64,000 bases of DNA from Anthoceros angustus. Lineage: Eukaryota; Streptophyta; Anthocerotopsida; Anthocerotales; Anthocerotaceae. Positions 21,623 through 31,947 of this stretch are shown one piece after another (within the stretch, counting starts at the first letter, position 1; every line of letters starts with the position of its first letter). The stretch is taken from contig MU008199.1 in NCBI GenBank assembly GCA_010909165.1, positions 266,248-330,247 of the forward strand. Direction: 5' to 3'. Both the position numbers and the translations under genes were made by a program. A model generated the notes under the pieces. That model was given only the letters and a program-made list of their open reading frames with translations. It made no database searches and was not told where the DNA came from.

Positions 21623-24130
21623 AGGAAGAAACCTAGACAAGAGAGGGGAAGGCGAAATTTCAAGGGCTGTGACAAGAGCTTGAGGGGGCGGCCCCAAATT
21701 TGTCATGAGAAGGGTCTTAGGGAGTGTAGGAACTGCCCTGGTGGGAGGATTGCCCACTGTACGGTGATTTGGGGGGTCCCCAAGGTCGCACGCAGATTGG
21801 GCTGCCTCTCGCGACGAGGTCCGCCACGAGTCATCGCGCGAGGGTAGTGTGACTTACCTAGGGTGGGTCACCGGCGCCGGTAGGAGGGGGCGCAAGGCCG
21901 GGCGCCTGCTCGGAGTCGAGAGTCGAGAGGTCCGTGAGGGCGCACCTTCCATCCGTGCGGGGAAGGGCTCCCCCACTCCTTCGTGGGAACGAAACCTACT
22001 GTACGAACCGACAATGGGATAAGTGTGGCCGCTACAGGGCTGAGGGTTCCGGGGGTCCCAGGAACCTCCCACCACATGGGTACCGCAAGAAAGGCTTGGC
22101 CCACATTGGTAAGGACTGCACAATCGTATGCGTTCCAGAGAGGAGGAGATGGCATGGTACTGGATACGAACGGAAATGAAATCGGGGAGCCTACAATAAG
22201 GGAACGAGAACGAGCCATGGGATTCGATGCAGAATGTACCTTCACGCACGGTGTCTCCGAATATAAATCGGAACCCTTTTGACTCAAGCTGAATGGTGCG
22301 CGCTCGCACCGTATGTCCGAGGTCGAGTCGTTTCCTTTGGTGAATCGTTCCCCACCACTTTCCTATTTATTATGTGAACGCTTAAACCCACGATTTTGAT
22401 ATCTTGGCTGGTGTAAAAATGTGCAAACACACCCCACATCGGGTATTCATCTTCCAATCTTACGTGTTTTTTAAGGGTAGGTGATATAGTCTAGAGGGAA
22501 AAAATGAAAAATTAGTAAACAAAGCTTGAAATGCACGGTTTCATTTGAAAACTCTTCATTCTTTATACATCATTTTTTAGTAAAATTTTAAAAAGAGCCT
22601 AATGCACGGTTTTCCGAAAACAAACCCCTGTTTTCACACCCTCAAAATTAGAGACGAGGAGCCGTCTCTACTTCTTAGGAGACCTTTACAGTAATGTATG
22701 TGTGCAGGGAACATCAATACAGACCGACATGTTGCAAATGCAGGAAGAGCGTCTGGGGGAGTGTGGGATGAGAACATTTATGCCTAATGCAGGAAAAGAA
22801 ACGCGGCCATCATTGGGGGCTGGAAGACAAGAGAGGCAAGGTATAGAGATAAGGCATCTGTTCAAGCTTAAGGGGCTTAAGGGGATTCGACAAGCACGCA
22901 CTTGGTGGGCTGACGGCATCACAGCATAGTGATGAGGAGGAGGAGGAGAACAGGGAGGTCGAGGAAGAGGACCTAGAGGAAAACCAGCCACTGCCAAATT
23001 TTGTACCGGACACATACCTAGCGAAGTCTAAGGCTAAGAGCATGGACCTACACAGCGGTGCTTTGGCAGAGGTGATGCAGGTTGTAGAGAAGGGAGGAAG
23101 CCGGAAGAGGCTAGGAAACCAAGAGCAAGGCCTGGAGAGCCAGATGGGGGACCATGAATAACACGGTCAAGGGCTGTGCCGGCGAGGAGGACGTTGACAA
23201 GCACGGAACCGGTGGTAGGGAATGGGCGGAAACGAATCAGGGACAAGGCGGCCAAGGTGAGCCTGCAAATTGCAATTGTTCAACTAGTGATTTCTCTGTG
23301 CTTACAAGCCAAGGGCCATCTGTATACCATGTGCATGGTTGTGATTGCAGAATTCCAACATCACAATGGGAGAAACGCACGCACATGACAGCAAGAAAAT
23401 GGCTATAGAATGGAAGAGGAAGGGGAACGCCAAGAATTTCCAAGTTCACAAGTCGTGTGGAAGGCCGAGAGTTTCCAGCAGCTACCTACGATGTAAAGTA
23501 GGCATGGCATGTACCGTGCACGGGCCAAGGATGAGGATAATTTGCGCCACAACCCCCACTTCACTCTGGCAGCGACAAAAAGGAGCACACTAGAACCAAC
23601 TGTGGATGGTCGGATAAACCGGCTTGTGTATTGTGCATTAAAATATGGATATGTCATATAATTTGACTGTATGGGTTTGTACATATACGAACATTATACG
23701 GGTGACACATACAAACGCACGATACACGGGATGGCATATAAAATACTCTACATAATACAGGGGACAAAGCTACATGTAAAATACATAAATAGCCGGGTGA
23801 ACGTATTGCTAATATCAGTACAAAAAAATACGGCACAAAAGGTATACAGTTGATATACGTTGAAGAGACGGGTGAACGTATTGCTAATATCAGTACGGAA
23901 AAATATGGCACAAAAAGTATACAATTGATTATAGGTATTGGAATAATCAATCTCAAGAAATTACCTAGTTTACAAAAGCATATACGTAAAATACGTGGAC
24001 AGCCTCGTACACGTATAACGATAATGATGCCAGAAAAACACAAGAGTAAAAGCAACAAGGGTTAACGTAGATGGGGAGGAGGTTCGGTACCAAGCCTACA
24101 AAACTGTAAGAAGAGACGATGTAACACTTT
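21623..24130. other. Intergenic DNA, no gene seen
   Basis: The stretch is GC-richer up to about 22,300 and distinctly AT-richer afterwards. Open frames are short and show no recognised motif. It includes a tandem pair at 23,794-23,943. A block near 22,685-23,160 has modest coding-like composition (charged, E/G/R-rich), but I could not identify it. Confidence 0.4.
23794..23943. repeat. 75-bp direct tandem repeat, two copies
   Basis: CGGGTGAACGTATTGCTAA begins at 23,794 and again at 23,869, with the following 50 bp also matching except for a few substitutions. Confidence 0.75.
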
Positions 24131-24133
24131 CAT

Positions 24134-24350
24134 TGTTATAATTATGTTGAAATTTTGAGAGGGGACACATACCACCTTACAATAGATTGCAACGTAATTG
24201 GAACAAGATTATAACATGAGTGTAACAAAGTGGAGTTTGGTTGTTGCAATTATGTTGAAATTTTGAGAGGGGACACATACCACCTTATAATAGATTGCAA
24301 CATAATTGCAACAAGATTGTAACATGTGTAACGAGGTGGAGGGTTAGTTT
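24134..24350. repeat. 108-bp direct tandem repeat, two copies
   Basis: ATTATGTTGAAATTTTGAG at 24,141 recurs at 24,249, together with 'ggggacacataccacctta' and 'agattgcaac'. Shorter 'tgcaacaa' and 'gtgtaacaa' words continue to about 24,450. Confidence 0.8.
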
Positions 24351-24554
24351 CCAAACCTGAATGTAACAAGGGGCCCAAAGAGTGTAACAAAACCCCAAGG
24401 TTTCAACATAATTGCAACAAAAGGGTTCAAATCTTAACATAAAGTGTAACATGGCTGCTCTTTTCTAGTAGGGGCAATAGCTTGAAGAAATGAAAATCTA
24501 TGTGGCCACTATATTAATTGTGTTGTCTTAAAAAGCAGCTCTCTTTTCACGGGC

Positions 24555-24858
24555 GATATAATTGAGAACGTAAACTTGTCGACCCAATGAACTTTGACAT
24601 ACACATTGTAAATCAGGCAACCCCATAGGACCTTACAAGAGCTATTCTTTTTTTGCGGGAAACGTGATAGAGATCGTAAGTCAAGCGATCCCAAAGGGCT
24701 TTGAAAACTTAAATTATCAACTAGGCGACTTGAAGGACTTCAACAACTTAGATTATCAACTAGGTGACTCGAAGGGCTTCGACAACACATATTGTAAACT
24801 AAGTGATCCCGAAGAGCTTAGACAAAATAAATTGCTCAGGCTTGGCGAGATTTCTTAA
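24555..24858 (+). repeat. 39-bp minisatellite with a 13-residue coding repeat
   Basis: Units start at 24,706, 24,745 and 24,784 with weaker ones upstream. In the frame 24,664-24,858 each unit encodes 13 residues of the type F-N-N-L-D-Y-Q-L-G-D-S-K-G. The small open frame has an ATG and a TAA, but nothing else shows that it is expressed. The repeat family is not recognised. Confidence 0.6.
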
Positions 24859-25668
24859 GTATTTATTACTTTAGAAACAAGCTGAAGAAGAAAATGCCGT
24901 AGGAAAAAAAATCTTTACGCGCATCGCCGAGTGGCTCTACGGGAGTTCACACAAAGACGAGCAAACTTCCAATTCCATTTATGTCAATTCAGGTGTGTGA
25001 AGGCACGTGGACGAAGGAGAGAGCCAGATGACACAAAGCACGAATTTCGAACATCAAACTCGATTGAATAAAGGAATGTTTCTCGAAAGGTGTCTTTTAA
25101 GTATGTCTGAACCTCATAATGAAGATTTACGTAAATAATCATAAATTGTGCAACCCTAATACAATGAATAATAGGTGAAGTACATAGTTATAGTGCACTA
25201 GCTTGACAAAAAAGGACCGTCACATGCTTCAAACATTATCTCCCACCAAACATACTCGATTGCCATTGGCCATAGCTGATAACTAAGAAGAAACAACTTG
25301 AGAAATGTCAGGATGAATTTCGGTTGGATAAGAAGATTTTGGAACCTGTTCGTAGTAAAGTTATCACTTTGAGTTCGTCTACGCATGGACTAATTGTTTT
25401 TCAACTTTTTGCTGGAACTTCAGCTATCATGGCTGTTGGTTATGCAGTGAAGAAATATATTTATTGGGATTCTCATAAAGTTTATTAAGCTATTGCAAAA
25501 GTCAAGGCGGCAAAGTTGTGTATGAAGTATCCCACCCAGATGAGATTTGAAGCGGTGAAACAATCTTTTGTATGTGCCCTCAAGATATAAGACTTGTTGA
25601 GTCAAAACAATTTCATGTGGTCGAAGAGATTGACCTTGTGATGGCTGGAGTGAAAAGACAATTGCATC

Positions 25669-26127
25669 TTGTTTGTGGATAAACACGAAAGGAACCAAAG
25701 GAGAACCGAATTTAAGCCGAGTATTAAGTTTTTAGATTATAGCAAGTGTGAGTTTATGAAAGAGGATTTTGCATCGAGGAAGATGCTAGTTGATTTTGGA
25801 GCGCAACCCACTCTCATCCACTTCAGTATAGCATATGCTTTGGGGCTGGGAAACGAGGATGTACAAGAGAGAAAGTGAAAGATTAAAATGACTAATAGAA
25901 GCTTAAAGGTAATTATGGGAGAAACTAAAAGAAAATTATGCTTGTGTTTCAAGTTTGGGCCGGAAGAGGAGACAACACGATGCGTGAGGTGTTTAGGAAT
26001 GAAATCAGGGAACTTTGATGTCATCTTAGCGATAGAAGCTATATACATACCTAAAGGAGGTGTAGATCTATGGATTGAGAATTTTACTATCAACCTGGTT
26101 GGCAAGAAAGTGATAGTACAACTTTAG
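25669..26127 (+). pseudogene. Retroviral-type aspartic protease remnant
   Basis: Two adjacent plus-strand frames carry L-V-D-F-G-A-Q-P-T-L-I (an altered D-S-G-A active site) and, about 200 bp on, F-D-V-I-L-A-I-E-A-I-Y, the second conserved element of LTR-retrotransposon proteases. The two parts are separated by a stop at 25,876-25,878. The sequence upstream (25,000-25,660) is probably degraded gag without clear motifs. The element family is unclear, and no polymerase follows on this strand. Confidence 0.5.
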
Positions 26128-26508
26128 CAAAAATCGCACTTGATCTACGGTGGAAAGATGAAGAGCCTGAGATATGTGTGGTTAACATAGTGAGCCTGTT
26201 TGATGGAGAAGAGGACGATGAAGAAGAAGATTTGCTGTCCATTATGCAAGACTTGCATAAGCTGGAAGATTACAAGGAGTGTTGTAGTATTGAAACAAAC
26301 TCCACACTCCACAATATTACAAATGTAATGGTATCGTATTTCTTTTTACTATACTTTTTACTTTTATTGGGGGTAACCTCGCATTGAAAACCACACACAA
26401 GGAAGGCAAATGCGCTCAATAAATATGCTTCATTTGTGCATAAAATCTAGGATTTGCCACCTATGCTCTAGCACATATATTATTACACAAAAGTGTAGTT
26501 GGATCAGG

Positions 26509-26793
26509 CTACTGCTGCCCCAATTCTATAAGGAAGGTTTGCTCCCATTCAGCTTCTTTTGAGGCATATGTGAGGCTTTTGTACTTAGCCTCTATGTACG
26601 ACAAGGCAATAGAAGCTTGCTTCTTACAACCCCAGTTGATGGCTACAGATGCTGACAAGAAACAATAGATAAATAAGCTTCTTCTAGAATCACTACCATA
26701 CTCCCAATCTGCATCGGTGAATCCAAAAATAGGAAGGCAGGAGAAGATTAGCCCGGAAGCCACCTGCATCCCGGATTTCCAACGCCTTTCCAT
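26509..26793 (-). pseudogene. Ty1/copia RNase H fragment
   Basis: This minus-strand frame of 94 codons contains G-F-T-D-A-D-W, then R-R-S-L-F-I-Y-C-F-L, then K-K-Q-A-S-I-A-L-S and E-A-K-Y-K-S-L-T-Y-A-S-K-E-A. This is the characteristic end of copia polyproteins (normally G-Y-x-D-A-D-W-A-G and S-S-T-E-A-E-Y). It is a stand-alone fragment with no copia reverse transcriptase or integrase beside it. Confidence 0.85.
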
Positions 26794-27964
26794 TGTTAGG
26801 TTGTGCTCGAGATTTTCGAGAGAAGCTTAGCTGTTGATGTGTTTGAGTCGACGTGGGTGGCCTTAGCCGGGCTAGCTGACCAGGCTGGCAAGCCATCGCG
26901 ATGCATAAGTAGGAGGAGTACGGAATTTGTTACCAAGCCTGTGGACACAATGTGTACATTTGCTTCCTCCTAAACGACATTGAGCAGGACTAGGCTAGCC
27001 CATTCGGGCCATTTCCTATCCCTGTGTGTTCAGGAGTTTGTTGGAGTTGTTGTTGTATTGGAATTTTTGACGTATGAGAATGTGTTTTTAATTGCCTAGA
27101 TCATTGCCATTAGGCTCGTTTTGTGTGGAATCTTGTGTGCTGAGAAGCTCGATAGCTAGTGGCTAAAGCATCAGAGCATAGCCTTGATTTCCTTGGCCTG
27201 CATATAGCTAGCAAGCATTCAATTTGGCTGCATCATTGGAATCAAGAAATGCGTTTCCGTACTCTGTATAAAAGCTAGTAACTCTATATATGAGCTCTAT
27301 ATAAATATGTGAAGTGAGACGCTCAGCATCATCAAAGAATGTTATGGATATTCATATGGTTTGGAAGTCAGCACACGAAACAATTTGGCCCCAAGAGTCA
27401 TGGAGTCATCCCACATCGATCAGTACATAAAGTGTTTAACCCCAAGCTATTTTTGGACCTTTTTGACGAATTTTATTATTATTTTATAACTAAAAATAGA
27501 AAACTTCGATGGCCCTGTTCTCCTCACGAAGATTGCCGAGGCATTCACTTCACCCCTACCCATAGAAGAAGAATTTTATTTGAGTCCACTAAGGACGAAT
27601 TTCCGTCATGGGACTTGATACTTAACAACTTGCGTGTCTAAGCTACTTGCACGAAGGGCATCCACTACCGTTAAGCACCCTATCTAAGTACCGATCTAAG
27701 CGCAGAATGCTTAATAACGACGTTCTTATGAATGTGTGTCCCTTTGGCATGAGCTATTTGGACACACATTTGGAGAAAAAGTTTAGGCCGCCTGAAGCGC
27801 CCACCTCTAATTGAAGAGAACAGGAGACTTTCCGAAGCTGAACAAGCCGCCATACCGAGAAGCACGGGAGCAGGCAGCTTCGCCAGTGAGACCCACAGGG
27901 GGATCTCACTAACGTGCCGTAGATTGTTGTTAGACTCTCATGTTCCGACAGCGGTCCCTAAACG
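26794..27964. other. Intergenic DNA upstream of PPR1, no gene seen
   Basis: An open frame of 100 codons at 27,339-27,641 has no recognised motif. 'ctctatata' words near 27,280-27,300 are TATA-like. The last 30 bp before the PPR1 start retain the conserved leader seen before other PPR copies. Confidence 0.35.
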
Positions 27965-30900
27965 ATGGTCACAGTGTGGGAACCGGACTCATTGTGGACC
28001 CAACAAATTGGTGTGTGTACAGGTATTCGACGAGGAGCTCCCGCCCACCTCATCCCCGGGAGTCAACCCCTGGCAAACAACCAAGCCTCTGTGTTCAGCA
28101 GTGTAAGCAGCCTAGCACTCCCACTTCCGCTGAAATCTGTGGGTGGGGACGGATTTTCCAACGATGTTGGTCGCCAGGGGCAGGAGTTTTCTCTGGACCC
28201 TACCGTGTGGTGGGAGAACAGACGAGATAAGAAGAGCTCCCGTTCGCCCGACTTCCGGCGTAAGGAGTCCGGCTAGGTCCTGTGGTTTGACGGCATGCTC
28301 AAGCCAGCTTGGGTTGATGAGCATCTCGTTTCTTTGGATATGCAGATGGGTCATGTGCCTCTCCTGCCAAGTCGAGCTCTCCGAATAAGCTTGCACCTGG
28401 CAGGCGTGGAAGATTGGGATTGGGACTGTGAGCATGTTATGTCAGCAGGGGAAGCTTTCTGAGGCCGTTGGAGCCCTGGAATCTCTGGCGCAGACAGATC
28501 ACTGCTGTTTCTCAGTCTCTGTTGTACACTGTGCTAAACCTGTGTGCATGAAAGAAGGATTTGGTTGCGGGGCGACGAGTCCATGATCTCACTGGCAAAC
28601 TTGGGTACGAGTCGAATGCATACTTGGGGAACCATATCTTGCGCATGTATGCATGTGGAGGTAGGCCAGAGGAGGCCATGGATGCGCTCAGCAGGGTGGG
28701 CAAACCAGATGCCTTCATGTGGTCTTCCATAATCTTCACATGCGCAAAGCATGGGACACTTATTGAGGCCATACAGCTGTACCATAAATTGCGTAGATCA
28801 GGAGTGAAGGCGGATGCTCACGTCCTTGTTTCTGCCCTCCAAGCTTGTGCATCTGCCGCTGACTTGGAATCTGGTAGAAAAGTGAACCTGTGATGTGATG
28901 CAGAGTGGCATTTCTACTAACTTGTTTGTTGGCAACTGCCTGGAGGACATGTATGCTAAATGTGGCGAACTCAAAGATGCAGGCCAGGGTTTTGACAGCA
29001 TGACCACCAAGGATGTGGTGACATGGAATGCCCTGATATCTGGGTGTGCAAAATGTGGTGAACTGAAAGATGCACGCCACGTTTTTGACAGCATCGCCGC
29101 AAAGGATGTGGTGACGTGGAATGCCCTGATTGCTTGGTATGTGGAGCAAGGGCTTGGACCTGAGGCGCTTGTTGTGTATGAACAAATGGGGCAGATTTTG
29201 GCTGACCATGTTACTTTTGGTTGCGTTCTGAAGGCCTGTACAAGCACTGGTGCCTTACAGAAGAGCAGGCAGCTGCACTCACTGATTGTCGAAAGAGACT
29301 GCTGGATAACGTAAAGGTGGGCTACTACCTTGTGGACTTGTATGCAAAATGTTGCGAACTGAAATATGCACGCCAGGTTTTTGACAGCATGGCCACCAAG
29401 GATGTGGTGACATGGAATGCTCTGATATCTGGGTCTGCAAAATGTGGTGAACTGAACCTTGACAGCATAAACACAAAGAATGTGGTGACATGGAATGCCC
29501 TCATAGCTGGGTATGTCGAGCAAGGGCTCGAACATGAGGCACTTGTTCTGTATGTACAAATGGAGCAAGAGGGGCTGATTTTGGCTGACGCTGTTACTTT
29601 TGCTTGCCTTCTGATGGCCTGTGCAAGCACTGGTGCCTTGCAGAAGGGCAGGCAGCTGCACTCACTGATTGTTGACAGAGGACTGCTGGATAACGGAGTG
29701 TTGGGCAACTCCCTGGTGGACAGGTTTGCAAAATGTGGTGAACTGGAAGATGCACGCCAGATTTTTGACAGCTAACCCTCAAAGGATGTGGTGACCTGGA
29801 ATGCCCTGATAGCTGGGTATGCACAGCAAGGACTCAGCCAAGAGGTGCTTGTTCTGTATGGACAAATGGAGCAAGAAGGCCTCATTTTAGCTGACCATCT
29901 TACTTTTGCTTGCCTTCTGAAGGCCGGTGGAAGCAAGGGTTCCTCTCAGAAGGGCAGGCAGCCATACGTGCAGATTGTTGAAAGAGGATTGCTACATGAT
30001 GTACTGGTGGGCACCTGCCCGGTGGACATGTAAGCTAAACGTGGTGAACTGGAAGATGCTCGCTGGGTTTTTGAAAGCTTGGCCACAAAGGATGTGGTGA
30101 CGTGGATGGCGTTGATTGCTGGGTATGCACAGCAAGAACTCGGCCAGGAGGTGCTTGTTCTGTACGGACTAATGGAGCAAGAAGGCGTCGTTTTGCAAAT
30201 CATGTTACTTTTTCTTGCCTTCTAATGGCCTGTGGAGGCACTGGTGCCTTACGGAAGGGCAGGCAGCTGCACTCACAGATTGTGGAAAGAGGACTGCTGG
30301 GCAGCGTGGTGTTGGGCACCTGCCTGGTGGACATATATGCAAAATGTGGTGAGCTGAAAGATGCACGCCAGGTTTTTGACAGCATGAACACAAAGAATGT
30401 GGTAACATGGATGGCGTTGATTGCTGGGTATGCACAGCAAGAACTCGCCAGGAGGTGCTTGTTCTGTACGGACTAATGGAGCAAGAAGGCGTCGTTTTGC
30501 AAATCATGTTACTTTTTCTTGCCTTCTAATGGCCTGTGGAGGCACTGGTGCCTTACGGAAGGGCAGGCAGCTGCACTCACAGATTGTGGAAAGAGGACTG
30601 CTGGGCAGCGTGGTGTTGGGCACCTGCCTGGTGGACATATATGCAAAATGTGGTGAGCTGAAAGATGCACGCCAGGTTTTTGACAGCATGAACACAAAGA
30701 ATGTGGTAACATGGAATGCCCTGATATCTGTGTATGGTAGTCGTGATTATGGTCAGAGAGCACTAGCTTGTTTTGAGGAGATGTTAGTTGCCGGCAATCG
30801 ACCTGATGGTGCTATTTTTGCTGGCCTTCTAGTTGCATGCAGTCATGAGAGACTGGTGGATGAGGGTCACAAGCACTTTGATTCCATGGCTGAACACCAT

Positions 30901-31506
30901 GGCATCAAACCTACAACGGAGCATTACAATTGCATGATTGATCTTGTTGGGCGTGCAGGCCATTTAGAGGAGGCTGCGAACATACTCTTTTCATGTGAGG
31001 GCCAGAGTGATGTTGTGGGACGTCTTTGTTGAATGCCTGCAAAAGTGACGGGGATATAGACAGGATATAGAGAGGGCGATGCGATGTTTTGAAAGCATCG
31101 TTAGGCTCAACCATCTTAGCGGGCGTCTGTATGTGCGCATGGCCAATGCTTGGGCGGATGCAGGTAGGTGGACCGATGTAGACTGGATCGAAACACAGAG
31201 CATGGTAGCAGGAGCTTACAAGAAACCTGCAGTAGTGAGCATTGTGGCGAAGAACGAGGGACATATGTTTGCAGTAAGAGAGACGAGATGACATTGCGCT
31301 AATGGTAGAGAGAACGAATGCACGTTTGATGAAGCAGGAAGGAGGGCATGTACCCCACACAAAGCTGGGATTGAAGCCATTGTCTGAGAAGGAAAAGGAA
31401 GATGTGCTTTGTGGGCATGCTGAGAAACCAACAGAGACATTGTTGGGATGGGTACCGCGTGCTTCGATTCGCAAATGGCGGTTGCAGTTGTAAGGGTCGA
31501 CCGTGA
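27965..31506 (+). pseudogene. PPR1: broken PDF-PPR(PLS)-DYW gene
   Basis: This is the most degraded member. It starts like PPR2 at M-V-T-V-W-E-P-D and contains the PDF-like segment (P-T-V-W-W-E-N-R-R, S-P-D-F-R-R-K). A TAG interrupts that segment at 28,274 where other copies have GAG. About seven PLS triplets follow in shifting frames with several stops. One triplet is duplicated exactly (30,106-30,410 and 30,411-30,716). The C-terminus keeps K-K-P-A-V, S-E-K-E-K-E-D and H-A-E-K, then loses the C-x2-C-H zinc segment by deletion at about 31,427-31,441. It resumes with D-G-Y-R-V and ends C-S-C-K-G-R-P at 31,506. Without the central zinc ligands the deaminase could not fold, so this copy is a pseudogene even if some frameshifts are sequencing errors. 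Confidence 0.85.
30106..30716 (+). repeat. Exact tandem duplication of one PLS triplet in PPR1
   Basis: ATGGCGTTGATTGCTGGGTA starts at 30,106 and again at 30,411. The two units are identical except for one lost G (CTCGGCCAGG to CTCGCCAGG). The period of 305-306 bp equals 102 codons, one P+L+S set. Confidence 0.9.
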
Positions 31507-31947
31507 GAAAGGAGGACAATCGAGTGCCCACGTGTGTAGGCCAGAGAATACATAGTGCTTTTTTTCTTGGGGGGTGAAAGTGCTTTCTTGATGCCATCCC
31601 TGCCCAAACAGAAACACGGACATGGATGGCTATTAACACTGATCCACCTCTCGTCATAACAGAGATGGGCAAAATCCCATGAGTTTCTCTTTCCGGGATG
31701 AAGAATTTCAGACTGATAATAGTGAACAGAGCGTCAACTAAGCATATGGACGTGACAACCAAGCAGCTTCCCGTCCAACAAGTGGACGACACAACTTCAC
31801 GTGGTGTTTGCTGTCGTGGGTGATGCACATTTAGATAGTGCAGTGCAAACTTATATATGTACGTACATTCATGGTCATCCCCACACGGTCTTGTCCAGTG
31901 TCCAGTTTGTTCTGGGTCTCTCATCCTCCGAAAGCGGTATCTGTAAG

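Noticed and set aside
21868-22309. Overlapping open frames on both strands (100-150 codons)
   Set aside because: No motif, no support from composition, and both strands equally open in a GC-rich patch.
28798-29661. 287-codon minus-strand open frame
   Set aside because: Antisense to PPR1 repeats; its internal repetition mirrors the PLS triplets.
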